A stretch of 64,000 bases of DNA from Streptococcus pacificus. Lineage in GTDB: Bacteria; Bacillota; Bacilli; Lactobacillales; Streptococcaceae. Positions 56,469-64,000 of this stretch are shown one piece after another. Made by a program: the position numbers and the translations under genes. The notes below the pieces were generated by a model. It was not told where the DNA came from, made no database searches, and saw nothing but the letters and a program-made list of their open reading frames with translations. Each line of letters opens with the position of its first letter. The first letter of the stretch is position 1. Where the stretch lies: positions 1 through 64,000 of the forward strand of contig NZ_JAENBO010000001.1 in assembly GCF_016481305.1 (NCBI RefSeq), given 5' to 3'.

Positions 56469-56489
56469 CACCCACCAAACACCCACCAA
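56469..56489. repeat. Tandem CACCCACCAA repeat beside tRNA-Ser
   Basis: Two copies of CACCCACCAA, at 56469-56478 and 56480-56489, lie 37 bp downstream of tRNA-Ser. The neighbouring sequence may be a relic of an integrase end or attachment site, but no intact mobile gene is present. The rest of 56490-56582 holds nothing recognisable. Confidence 0.4.
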
Positions 56490-56582
56490 TAACATTATTC
56501 TTGAAATTGTCTTTTGTTTTACAAAAAATAGATAAGAGATTAGAGACATTTATTGGATTAACTTGGTTAAAGGCTTTAATCC

Positions 56583-56652
56583 TTGCAATTTCTAAGGATT
56601 GGTGTTATAATGAACTAAATAATACAAGAAGGGGCGAGGGTAGAACTTCGCC
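56583..56652 (+). promoter_or_regulatory. Promoter and leader hairpin of the rimP-rbfA operon
   Basis: TTGCAA (56583-56588), 17-bp spacer, TATAAT (56606-56611) with an extended -10 (TGT). In the leader GGGGCGAGG pairs with CTTCGCCTC (G-U allowed) near 56631-56654, ending 10 nt before the ribosome binding site. Confidence 0.85.
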
Positions 56653-56679
56653 TCTTATCTGTGTAAGGAGGTAAATAAC

Positions 56680-57150
56680 ATCGCAACTATTGTTGAATTG
56701 GTAACAGACGTTATCAGCCCTGCTATTAAAGAACCTTTTGAATTAGTTGATGTTGAATATGAGAAGATGAGAACAGACTATGTTCTTCGCATTTTAATTG
56801 ATAAACCTGGAGGGATTACGGTTGAGGATACCTCTCTTTTATCAGAAATGATTAGTCCACTTCTTGATGAGATAAAGCCTGATCCTTTTCCAGCTCAGTA
56901 TATGCTTGAAGTATCAAGTCCTGGATTAGAACGCCCTTTGAAAACTAAGGACAGTCTTTCAAAAGCCATTGATCACTATATTAATGTTAGTTTGTACCAA
57001 GCTATCGATAAAATGAAGGTCATAGAGGGTGTTTTGACAGCTTTTGATGGAGAAACACTAACATTAACCTACATGGATAAGACGCGCGAAAAAACAATAA
57101 CTATCCCTTACAAGGCAGTTGCTAAAGCACGCCTTGCCGTAAAACTTTAA
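56680..57150 (+). CDS. rimP: Ribosome maturation factor RimP, probable AUC start
   Basis: RimP assists 30S subunit maturation. Family segments are present: [47 protein letters not shown] and the SH3-like C-terminus ending RLAVKL. The consensus AAGGAGG (56665-56671) is 8 nt before ATC at 56680, and the residues from there (ATC, then ATIVELVTD) match the N-terminal helix of the S. pneumoniae protein as I remember it. The first standard start, TTG at 56698, is 26 nt from the site and would cut part of helix 1. I therefore propose initiation at AUC, with 156 residues; TTG remains the fallback. First gene of the operon. Confidence 0.92.
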   Translation: MATIVELVTDVISPAIKEPFELVDVEYEKMRTDYVLRILIDKPGGITVEDTSLLSEMISPLLDEIKPDPFPAQYMLEVSSPGLERPLKTKDSLSKAIDHYINVSLYQAIDKMKVIEGVLTAFDGETLTLTYMDKTREKTITIPYKAVAKARLAVKL

Positions 57151-57164
57151 GAAAGGAATTCTCT

Positions 57165-58340
57165 TTGCCTGGCAAAGAAAAAATAGATATGAGCAAAGAA
57201 ATGCTAGAAGCTTTCCGAATTTTGGAAGAAGAAAAACATATTAACAAAGAAGACATCATTGACGCTGTTAAGGAATCCTTAAAAGCAGCCTATCGTCGTC
57301 GTTATGGTCAATCAGAAAGTGCTGTCATTGAATTTAATGAAAAAACAGGAGATTTTAACGTCTTTACTGTTCGTGAGGTTGTTGAAGAAGTCTTTGATAG
57401 CCGCTTAGAAATTAGCTTAAAAGATGCTTTAGCCATTAATTCAGCCTATGAATTAGGTGATAAGATTCGTTTTGAAGAATCACCAAAAGAGTTTGGTCGT
57501 GTGGCTGCCCAAAACGCTAAACAAACCATCATGGAAAAGATGCGTTATCAGTTTAGAGAAGTGACTTATAATGAATTTAAGCAACATGAAAATGAAATCA
57601 TGACAGGGACAGTTGAGCGATTTGACAATCGTTTCATCTATGTTAATTTGGGTAGTATTGAGGCACAACTATCAAAACAAGACCAAATTCCTGGGGAAAC
57701 CTTTAAATCACATGATCGTATTGAAGTCTTTGTCTACAAAGTTGAAAACAATCCAAAAGGGGTTAATGTTTTTGTAAGTAGAAGTCACCCAGAATTCATT
57801 AAACGTATTATGGAACAAGAAATTCCAGAAGTGTTTGATGGAACAGTTGAGATTATGAGTGTAGCGCGTGAAGCGGGTGACAGAACTAAGGTTGCTGTTA
57901 GAAGCCATAATCCTAATGTTGATGCGATTGGAACAATTGTTGGTCGAAAAGGAGCCAATATTCAAAAAGTCATCAGTAAATTCCATCCTAAGCGTCTTGA
58001 TAATCGAACAGGTGCAGTTGTGCCAGTAGAAGAAAATATTGATGTTATTCAATGGGTTGATGATCCAGCAGAATTTATCTATAATGCTATTGCTCCGGCA
58101 GAAGTTGACCAAGTTATTTTTGATGAAGTTGATCCTAGACGTGCTTTAGTTGTCGTTCCAGATGACAAGTTATCACTTGCTATTGGACGTCGTGGTCAAA
58201 ACGTTCGTCTGGCTGCACATTTAACAGGCTACCGTATTGATATCAAATCTGCTAGTGAATTTGAAGCACTAGAAGCAGAAGGATTAATCAACAATGAGGA
58301 GTTGGATTTACCAGAAACTCCTCTTGAAGAGACTGAGTAA
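57165..58340 (+). CDS. nusA: Transcription termination/antitermination factor NusA
   Basis: NusA binds RNA polymerase and nascent RNA. It has the N-terminal polymerase-binding domain (EAFRILEEEKHINKEDIIDA, then ESLKAAYRRRYG), S1 (GTVERFDNRFIYVNLGSIEAQL), KH1 (AIGTIVGRKGANIQKV) and KH2 (AIGRRGQNVRLAAHLTG). 391 residues; the C-terminal acidic repeats of proteobacterial NusA are absent, as usual in Firmicutes. The TTG at 57165 has AAAGGA 7 nt upstream; ATG 57189 (MSKEML) is the alternative and fits homologues but lacks a ribosome binding site. Confidence 0.96.
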   Translation: MPGKEKIDMSKEMLEAFRILEEEKHINKEDIIDAVKESLKAAYRRRYGQSESAVIEFNEKTGDFNVFTVREVVEEVFDSRLEISLKDALAINSAYELGDKIRFEESPKEFGRVAAQNAKQTIMEKMRYQFREVTYNEFKQHENEIMTGTVERFDNRFIYVNLGSIEAQLSKQDQIPGETFKSHDRIEVFVYKVENNPKGVNVFVSRSHPEFIKRIMEQEIPEVFDGTVEIMSVAREAGDRTKVAVRSHNPNVDAIGTIVGRKGANIQKVISKFHPKRLDNRTGAVVPVEENIDVIQWVDDPAEFIYNAIAPAEVDQVIFDEVDPRRALVVVPDDKLSLAIGRRGQNVRLAAHLTGYRIDIKSASEFEALEAEGLINNEELDLPETPLEETE

Positions 58341-58357
58341 AAGAAACGAGGTGTCTC

Positions 58358-58654
58358 ATGCCAAAAACTAAGAAAGTACCTTTAAGAAAATCAGTTGTTT
58401 CCGGTGAAGTTATCGATAAAAGAAACTTGCTTAGAATTGTTAAAACGAAAGAGGGCGAGATAGCAATTGATCCAACCGGTAAAAAAAATGGTAGAGGGGC
58501 CTATATTAAACTAGATAACCAAGAAGCCTTGGTTGCAAAGAAAAAGAAGATTTTCAACCATAGCTTTTCAATGGAAGTCCCAGAAAGCTTTTATGATGAA
58601 CTAATCGCTTATGTTGATCACAAAGTTAAAAGAAGAGAGTTAGGTCTTGAATAA
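58358..58654 (+). CDS. ylxR: YlxR family RNA-binding protein
   Basis: A 98-residue basic protein of the YlxR/DUF448 family. Conserved residues include KVPLRKSVVSGEVIDKRNLLRIV, IDPTGKKNGRGAYI and a lysine-rich helix. The B. subtilis relative is reported to modulate RNase P, so RNA binding is likely. It lies between nusA and ylxQ in the invariant Firmicutes order and overlaps ylxQ by 8 nt. Confidence 0.94.
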   Translation: MPKTKKVPLRKSVVSGEVIDKRNLLRIVKTKEGEIAIDPTGKKNGRGAYIKLDNQEALVAKKKKIFNHSFSMEVPESFYDELIAYVDHKVKRRELGLE

Positions 58655-58949
58655 TAACAAACAAATATCCAACTTGTTAGGCTTGGCACAAAGAGCGGGA
58701 AAACTTATTTCAGGAGAAGAATTAGTGATTGGTGCTATTCAATCACAAAAAGCCTCTCTTATTTTTCTTGCAAATGACGCTGCTACAAATTTGGTGAAGA
58801 AAATAAATGATAAAAGTCATTATTACAACGTAGAAGTCTCCACAGTGTTTTCAACACTGGAATTAAGCGCTGCAATCGGTAAACCAAGGAAGGTTATTGC
58901 TGTTTGTGACGCTGGATTTTCAAAGAAAATGAGGACTCTTATGAGATAA
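58647..58949 (+). CDS. ylxQ: L7Ae-like ribosomal/K-turn RNA-binding protein YlxQ
   Basis: A 100-residue L7Ae/L30e-family protein. The fold pattern LLGLAQRAGKLISGEELVIGAIQSQKASLIFLANDAATN and a central KVIAVCD are clear. Relatives bind kink-turn RNA or ribosomes. The start is TTG inside the ylxR end, so translation is probably coupled. It precedes infB by 18 nt. Confidence 0.92.
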   Translation: MNNNKQISNLLGLAQRAGKLISGEELVIGAIQSQKASLIFLANDAATNLVKKINDKSHYYNVEVSTVFSTLELSAAIGKPRKVIAVCDAGFSKKMRTLMR

Positions 58950-58967
58950 AGGATAGGAGGACAAGAT

Positions 58968-61775
58968 TTGTCTAAGAAAAGATTACATGAAATTGCAAAA
59001 GAGATAGGGAAAACAAGCAAAGAAGTTGTTGAACAAGCCAAATCACTTGGTTTTGCAGTCAAAACACACTCAAGTACCCTTGATGAAACAGATGTTAAAA
59101 CCTTGGTAGCAAGTTTTTCTAAATCATCTGATAAACCATCAGCTAAAAAAGAAGCAGCGACTTCAGAAACAAAACAAAAAGCAAATGAAGGACAACCAGT
59201 AAAAGCTAAAGAAACAGATAAAACGGTTGCTAAAGAAACAACTGGTCAAGATCAAAATGCTGATAAAAAGGAAGTTGTGCAACCAGAAGCAACTCAAATA
59301 AAGCCTAAAAGCAGGAACTTCAAAGCTGAACGTGAAGCAAAGGCTAAGGCTGAAGCTGAACGTCGTCGTAAAGCAAAAGAAAATGCTACCTCCTCAGACT
59401 CTGTTAATGTGTCTAATCGTCCGAAAGAAAGAACGCAAAATAAAGCTAAATCTAATAATAGACGTTTTGATAATCAACGTCCTGGACGAAAAGATAATTA
59501 TCAGAAAAAACAAGACACAAGAGTTGAAAAAGCACCAACTCCTAAGATTGATTTTAAAGCACGTGCTGCTGCTTTAAAAGCTGAACAAAATGCCGAATAT
59601 TCTCGTCAAAGTGAAAGTCGTTTTAGACAAGAACAACAATCAAAAATTGAGAAAACAAAGCGTGAAAAAGAAGCAAGAGAGAAACGTTTAAACGCTGTCA
59701 AAACGGAAGCTAAAAAGGTCCAAGAAGTAGAACCCGTGATAGAGGCAAAAAGCATTGTAGGAGATGTTGTTGCACCTCCAAAACAAAGTGTTGATACTAG
59801 ACGTAAAAAACAAGCTCGTCAAGAAAAACTTCGTCATGAAGCCGCTAACCTTGAAGATGGACCAAAACAAGGTAAAAATAAGAAAAATTGGAATAATCAT
59901 AATCAAGTGAGAAATCAAAGAAATAGTAACTGGAATACGAAAAAGAAATCTAAAAAAGGTAGAAATAACAAAGATGTTACTCCAAAACCAGTAACAGAGC
60001 GTAAATTTCATGAATTACCTAAAGAATTTGAATATACTGCAGGAATGACAATTGTTGACATTGCTAAGAGAATTAAACGTGAACCTGCTGAAATTGTTAA
60101 AAAACTCTTTATGATGGGGGTTATGGCAACTCAAAATCAATCTCTTGATGCTGATACCATTGAATTATTGATGGTTGACTATGGTATTGAAGCCCATCAA
60201 AAAATTGAAGTTGACAATGCAGATATAGAGCGTTTCTTCACAGAAGAGGGCTATCTTAACCCTGAAAACATGGTTGAAAGAGCACCTGTTGTTACGATTA
60301 TGGGTCACGTTGACCATGGTAAAACAACCCTCTTAGATACTCTACGTCATTCGAGAGTAGCAACTGGTGAGGCCGGAGGAATCACTCAACATATTGGTGC
60401 CTATCAAATTGAAGAAAATGGCAAGAAAATTACCTTCCTTGATACACCAGGACATGCTGCTTTTACTAGTATGCGCGCACGTGGTGCCTCTGTTACCGAC
60501 ATCACTATCTTAATTGTTGCTGCTGATGATGGCGTTATGCCACAAACGATTGAAGCTATTAATCACTCAAAAGCTGCTGGGGTTCCAATTATTGTTGCTA
60601 TCAATAAAATTGATAAACCAGATGCTAATCCAGAACGTGTTATTGGTGAATTAGCCGAACATGGAGTAATGTCAACGGCTTGGGGTGGTGATTCTGAATT
60701 TGTTGAAATCTCAGCAAAATTTGGTAAAAATCTTGATGAACTTTTAGAAACAGTTTTACTTGTTGCTGAAATTCAAGAATTAAAAGCTGACCCTAAAGTT
60801 CGTGCCATTGGTACAGTTATTGAAGCTCGTCTTGACAAAGGAAAAGGGGCGATTGCAACTTTACTTGTGCAACAAGGAACACTTCACGTGCAAGACCCAA
60901 TTGTTGTTGGTAATACTTTTGGACGTGTGCGTGCCATGACAAACGATCTAGGTCGTCGTGTGAAAATTGCTCCACCTTCAACACCTGTTTCCATTACTGG
61001 TCTCAATGAGACACCAATGGCTGGTGATCACTTTGCTGTTTATGAAGATGAAAAAGCAGCGCGTGCAGCTGGTGAAGAACGTGCCAAACGTGCATTGATG
61101 AAACAACGTCAAAATACTCACCGTGTCAGTCTTGAAAATCTTTTTGATACACTTAAAGAAGGCCAAGTGAAATCAGTCAATGTTATCATAAAAGCTGATG
61201 TCCAAGGTTCTGTTGAGGCCCTTGCTGCATCTCTTGTCAAAATTGATGTAGAAGGTGTTAAAGTAACAGTTGTTCATGCTGCTGTTGGTGCCATCAATGA
61301 ATCAGATATCACGCTTGCAGCTGCAAGTAATGCTTTAATCATTGGCTTTAACGTTCGTCCAACCCCACAAGCGCGTCAACAAGCAGAAACTGATGAAGTG
61401 GATATTCGTCTTCACAGTATTATCTACAAAGTCATTGAAGAAGTTGAAGATGCCATGAAAGGGATGCTTGATCCAGAATACAAAGAAAAAATTGTTGGAG
61501 AAGCTGTCATCCGTGAAACCTTTGCAGTTTCTAAAGTTGGTACCATTGGAGGCTTCATGGTGACAAGTGGTAAGATTACTAGAGATTCTAGTGTTCGTGT
61601 TATCCGTGACAATGTTGTTGTTTATGATGGTCAATTAGCTAGTTTGAAACACTTCAAAGACGATGTGAAAGAAGTGACAAATGGTCGTGAAGGTGGTCTT
61701 ATGATTGAAAAATATAATGACTTAAAAGTAGACGACTTAATTGAAGCATATGTGATGGAAGAGATTAAACGTTAA
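58968..61775 (+). CDS. infB: Translation initiation factor IF-2
   Basis: GTPase that places initiator tRNA on the 30S subunit. A 935-residue protein with a long, charged N-terminal region (about 50-340, Lys/Glu/Arg-rich, typical low complexity), an IF2-N fold ([23 protein letters not shown]), then the G domain: G1 GHVDHGKT (446-453), G3 DTPGHAAF, G4 NKID, and a C-terminal domain with [15 protein letters not shown] and the final [11 protein letters not shown]. The start is TTG with AGGAGGACAAGAT upstream. No truncation. Confidence 0.97.
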   Translation: MSKKRLHEIAKEIGKTSKEVVEQAKSLGFAVKTHSSTLDETDVKTLVASFSKSSDKPSAKKEAATSETKQKANEGQPVKAKETDKTVAKETTGQDQNADKKEVVQPEATQIKPKSRNFKAEREAKAKAEAERRRKAKENATSSDSVNVSNRPKERTQNKAKSNNRRFDNQRPGRKDNYQKKQDTRVEKAPTPKIDFKARAAALKAEQNAEYSRQSESRFRQEQQSKIEKTKREKEAREKRLNAVKTEAKKVQEVEPVIEAKSIVGDVVAPPKQSVDTRRKKQARQEKLRHEAANLEDGPKQGKNKKNWNNHNQVRNQRNSNWNTKKKSKKGRNNKDVTPKPVTERKFHELPKEFEYTAGMTIVDIAKRIKREPAEIVKKLFMMGVMATQNQSLDADTIELLMVDYGIEAHQKIEVDNADIERFFTEEGYLNPENMVERAPVVTIMGHVDHGKTTLLDTLRHSRVATGEAGGITQHIGAYQIEENGKKITFLDTPGHAAFTSMRARGASVTDITILIVAADDGVMPQTIEAINHSKAAGVPIIVAINKIDKPDANPERVIGELAEHGVMSTAWGGDSEFVEISAKFGKNLDELLETVLLVAEIQELKADPKVRAIGTVIEARLDKGKGAIATLLVQQGTLHVQDPIVVGNTFGRVRAMTNDLGRRVKIAPPSTPVSITGLNETPMAGDHFAVYEDEKAARAAGEERAKRALMKQRQNTHRVSLENLFDTLKEGQVKSVNVIIKADVQGSVEALAASLVKIDVEGVKVTVVHAAVGAINESDITLAAASNALIIGFNVRPTPQARQQAETDEVDIRLHSIIYKVIEEVEDAMKGMLDPEYKEKIVGEAVIRETFAVSKVGTIGGFMVTSGKITRDSSVRVIRDNVVVYDGQLASLKHFKDDVKEVTNGREGGLMIEKYNDLKVDDLIEAYVMEEIKR

Positions 61776-61797
61776 TAGAATAGAAACGAGGTCATAA

Positions 61798-62151
61798 ATG
61801 GGAAAATCATTTCGTATTGATCGAGTAGGAATGGAAGTAAAACGTGAGATTAATGACATTCTTCAAAAGAAGGTTCGCGATCCACGTGTTAATGGCGTTA
61901 CCATTACCGATGTAAAAATGCTTGGGGACTTATCTGTTGCCAAAGTATATTACACCATTTTATCTAGTTTAGCGTCTGATAATCAAAAAGCTCAAGAAGG
62001 ATTAACAAAGGCTAAAGGAACCATTAAACGTGAGTTGGGTCATAAACTCACTATGTACAAAATTCCTGATTTAGTTTTTATTAAAGACGAATCCATTGAA
62101 TATGGTAATAAAATTGATCAGATGCTTAGAGAACTTGATCAAAAAGATTAG
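61798..62151 (+). CDS. rbfA: Ribosome-binding factor A
   Basis: RbfA assists late maturation of the 16S rRNA 5' end in the 30S subunit. The 117-residue KH-type protein has typical [43 protein letters not shown] and [18 protein letters not shown] segments. GAAACGAGGT precedes the ATG. It closes rimP-nusA-ylxR-ylxQ-infB-rbfA, with a terminator directly after the stop. Confidence 0.97.
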   Translation: MGKSFRIDRVGMEVKREINDILQKKVRDPRVNGVTITDVKMLGDLSVAKVYYTILSSLASDNQKAQEGLTKAKGTIKRELGHKLTMYKIPDLVFIKDESIEYGNKIDQMLRELDQKD

Positions 62152-62180
62152 AAGAACTGTTATAAACAGTTCTTTTTTTA
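62152..62180 (+). terminator. Terminator of the rimP-rbfA operon
   Basis: AAGAACTGT (62152-62160), TATAA, ACAGTTCTT (62166-62174), then a T run. Confidence 0.9.
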
Positions 62181-62222
62181 TTGACATTAGCGAACAATTC
62201 ACTTATAATATCTACAGATGTA
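62181..62222 (+). promoter_or_regulatory. copY-copA promoter with cop box
   Basis: TTGACA (62181-62186), 17-bp spacer, TATAAT (62204-62209): a consensus promoter. TACAGATGTA (62213-62222) matches the CopY operator TACAnnTGTA and lies just after the -10, so the repressor would block initiation. I see only this one box here. Confidence 0.92.
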
Positions 62223-62241
62223 GACAAACAAGGAGTAAACT

Positions 62242-62679
62242 ATGAAATCTATTTCAGATGCTGAATGGGAAGTCATGCGTGTTATTTGGACTTTTAAGGA
62301 AACAACGAGTAAGGAAATTATTGCTGTCTTAAGTCCCAAAAAAGAATGGTCAACGTCCACCATTAAAACGCTTCTGGCACGATTAGTGGAAAAAGGACTT
62401 GTTACAAGCTACCGTCAGGGCAAACACTATATTTATTCTCCTCTTATTTCTGAAGAAGAAGCACAGTATAGTGAGTTAAAAAAATCATTTGCTCGTATTT
62501 GCCAAAAAAAACATGCAGGTTTATTATTGCAATTGCTTGATGAGACCTTAATGACAAATGATGATCTCCAAACATTTAGTAAAAAATTAGCTCAAAAAAA
62601 ACAAAATACTGTCGAAGAAGTTTATTGCAATTGTGTTCCCGGGCAATGTTTATGCATGCATCATAGAAAGGAAAGCTAA
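62242..62679 (+). CDS. copY: Copper-responsive repressor CopY
   Basis: A 145-residue BlaI/MecI-type winged-helix repressor (ISDAEWEVMRVIWTFKETTS, then STSTIKTLLARLVEKGLVTSYR). The C-terminus has the CxCxxxxCxC metal site (CNCVPGQCLC), where Zn(II) supports DNA binding and Cu(I) displaces it, releasing the operator. AAGGAG precedes the ATG. The stop overlaps the copA start (TAATG). A cop box lies in the promoter. Confidence 0.96.
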   Translation: MKSISDAEWEVMRVIWTFKETTSKEIIAVLSPKKEWSTSTIKTLLARLVEKGLVTSYRQGKHYIYSPLISEEEAQYSELKKSFARICQKKHAGLLLQLLDETLMTNDDLQTFSKKLAQKKQNTVEEVYCNCVPGQCLCMHHRKES

Positions 62680-64000
62680 TGGCAAAAGATGTTTTTTTAA
62701 TTGATGGGATGACTTGTGCATCGTGTGTGGCTAATGTTGAAAATAGTATTAAAAAAATAGAATCTGTAGATAATGTTGTTGTCAATTTAACCACTGAAAA
62801 AATGACTGTTAATTATAATGAAACAGAATTATCTAAAGATGACATTATTAGTGCTGTTCAAAGAGCAGGGTATGATGCTAAACTTTTTAGTGGTGATAAG
62901 AGTGACTCTCTAGAAAATAGAGAAGAAAACAAGTTACAAGCCATGAAAAAAAGACTCATAGGCTCTACTATTTTCACAATCCCATTATTTTATCTCTCAA
63001 TGGGAAGTATGATAGGCATGCCAGTTCCTGCCATTTTATCCCCTGAAACAAACACTTTAGTCTTCTCAGTTGTTTTATTACTCTTAACTCTTCCTGTCAT
63101 TTTTTTAAACTATCATTTTTATGCTAATGGTTACAAAGCGCTTTTTGCTCTAAGAGCCAACATGGATTCTTTGGTTGCTTTAGCGACAACCGCAGCATTT
63201 TTATATAGTCTATATAGCACTATCGCTATTTATCAAGGCCATAGTCATAGTCATCTTTATTATGAATCTGTTGCTGTTATTTTAACCTTGATTACTCTAG
63301 GAAAATATCTTGAGTTACTCTCTCGGGGTAAAACCTCTCAAGCGATTAAAAAGTTATTGGCTTTATCTGCTAAAGAAGCTACTATTTTACAAGATGGTAA
63401 AGAAATAAAACTGGCTGTTGATGATGTCTTTGTCGGTCAACAAGTCATTGTTAAACCAGGGGAGCGAATTCCTCTTGATGGTGTTATTGTTAAGGGTCAC
63501 TCCACTATAGATGAGTCAATGCTGACTGGCGAGAGTTTACCGATTGAAAAAGCACAAGGCCATAAGGTTTATGCTGGTACTATGAATGGCAAAGGGAGAC
63601 TCATTTATCAGGTTGAAAAAGTATCAAAAGATAGTTTTCTTTCTCAAATCATTAAACTGGTTGAAGATGCGCAACAAACCAAAGCGCCGATTGCTAAAAT
63701 TGCCGATCAAGTGTCAGGCATTTTTGTTCCAGTAGTCATTGCTCTTGCTCTTATCAGTGGTTTCTTTTGGTTCTTTGTTATTGGAGAAAGTTTTCAATTT
63801 GCAATGACTGTCGCTGTTAGTGTTCTAGTAATTGCTTGTCCTTGTGCTCTGGGCCTTGCAACCCCTACAGCTATTATGGTTGGTACAGGAATGGCTGCTG
63901 AAAAAGGCATTTTATTTAAAAGAGGAGATGCTTTAGAGCTAGCTCATCAAGCTGATACTATTGTTTTTGATAAGACAGGCACTATTACCCAAGGAAAACC
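62679..64000 (+). CDS. copA: Copper-exporting P1B-type ATPase CopA (3' end outside window)
   Basis: The frame stays open to the window edge, so about 440 N-terminal residues are seen. It begins with a heavy-metal-associated domain (GMTCASCVANVE, Cu(I)-binding CxxC), then transmembrane helices, the actuator motif TGES in DESMLTGESLPIEK, the channel motif CPC in VIACPCALGLATPTA, and the phosphorylation motif DKTGT near the edge. It pumps Cu(I) out of the cell at the expense of ATP. It is coupled to copY by a one-base overlap; copZ would be expected downstream. Confidence 0.95.
   Translation, partial: MAKDVFLIDGMTCASCVANVENSIKKIESVDNVVVNLTTEKMTVNYNETELSKDDIISAVQRAGYDAKLFSGDKSDSLENREENKLQAMKKRLIGSTIFTIPLFYLSMGSMIGMPVPAILSPETNTLVFSVVLLLLTLPVIFLNYHFYANGYKALFALRANMDSLVALATTAAFLYSLYSTIAIYQGHSHSHLYYESVAVILTLITLGKYLELLSRGKTSQAIKKLLALSAKEATILQDGKEIKLAVDDVFVGQQVIVKPGERIPLDGVIVKGHSTIDESMLTGESLPIEKAQGHKVYAGTMNGKGRLIYQVEKVSKDSFLSQIIKLVEDAQQTKAPIAKIADQVSGIFVPVVIALALISGFFWFFVIGESFQFAMTVAVSVLVIACPCALGLATPTAIMVGTGMAAEKGILFKRGDALELAHQADTIVFDKTGTITQGK

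Noticed and set aside
56340..56549. 69-residue minus-strand frame ending inside tRNA-Ser
   Set aside because: It lies antisense over tRNA-Ser and its promoterless; the tRNA is certain, so this is not called as a gene. Its sequence is used only as a hint of an att relic.
57708..58112. 134-residue minus-strand frame over nusA
   Set aside because: Antisense to the highly conserved KH region; shadow frame.
1..64000. CRISPR arrays, insertion sequences, rRNA operon, prophage
   Set aside because: No regular repeat-spacer arrays, transposases, rRNA sequences or phage structural genes were seen.

Overview
The window is a low-GC Gram-positive chromosome segment that can be assigned to Streptococcus with good confidence. 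Gene orders rpsF-ssb-rpsR, nrdR-dnaB-dnaI-der, manL-manM-manN-manO, tsaE-GNAT-LCP, ecsA-ecsB-ccrZ-trmB and rimP-nusA-ylxR-ylxQ-infB-rbfA are typical of the genus, and the surface proteins carry LPxTG sorting signals and a YSIRK-like signal peptide. The giant amylopullulanase resembles ApuA of S. suis, while much of the core order resembles pyogenic streptococci; I cannot name the species. There is no prophage, insertion sequence, rRNA operon or CRISPR array.

Layout. 1-3.0 kb: 3' end of a proline-rich LPxTG surface protein, a cysteine-free MutY and a small LemA-like membrane protein. 3.0-5.3 kb: rpsF-ssb-rpsR, then niaR-niaX with an operator inside the niaX promoter. 5.3-7.0 kb: an accessory cassette (three tiny membrane proteins and a NUDIX hydrolase) lying between two copies of the same terminator hairpin. 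7.1-16.2 kb: leuS and the 2153-residue amylopullulanase with a CcpA site on its promoter. 16.3-22.2 kb: Leloir galactose locus (galM, divergent galR, galK-galT-galE). 22.2-25.1 kb: methionine importer metQ-metN-metI behind a MET-box. 25.1-31.1 kb: brnQ, ktrA/ktrB/rsmG on the minus strand, then lemA-htpX. 31.2-35.7 kb: an FtsX-type ABC exporter divergent from a TetR regulator and a YceD protein. 35.8-39.7 kb: nrdR-dnaB-dnaI-der, without the covRS pair that pyogenic streptococci carry beside nrdR.

39.7-44.9 kb: serS behind a T-box leader, then manO and manLMN (mannose/glucose PTS) with a cre in the promoter. 44.9-50.3 kb: HAD phosphatase, purine permease, tsaE-GNAT-LCP, and a HIT protein with a small partner. 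50.4-53.0 kb: an AMP-forming ligase and a DUF4230-like membrane protein inserted between hit and ecsA. 53.0-62.2 kb: ecsAB-ccrZ-trmB, tRNA-Ser(GGA), and the rimP-to-rbfA translation operon, whose first gene seems to begin at an AUC codon. 62.2-64.0 kb: copY and the 5' part of copA.

Carbohydrate use ties much of the window together: cell-wall amylopullulanase releases sugars from starch or glycogen, the mannose PTS imports hexoses, the gal genes process galactose, and apuA, galM and manL all carry cre-like sites. The most interesting items are regulatory or structural: clusterless MutY, AUC-start rimP, a serS T-box with potential to occlude its own ribosome binding site, the terminator-flanked cassette, the metQ/metN intercistronic hairpin, and the missing covRS. 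I did not find a clearly new multi-gene system; the terminator-flanked cassette and the ligase/DUF4230 insert are the best accessory candidates.
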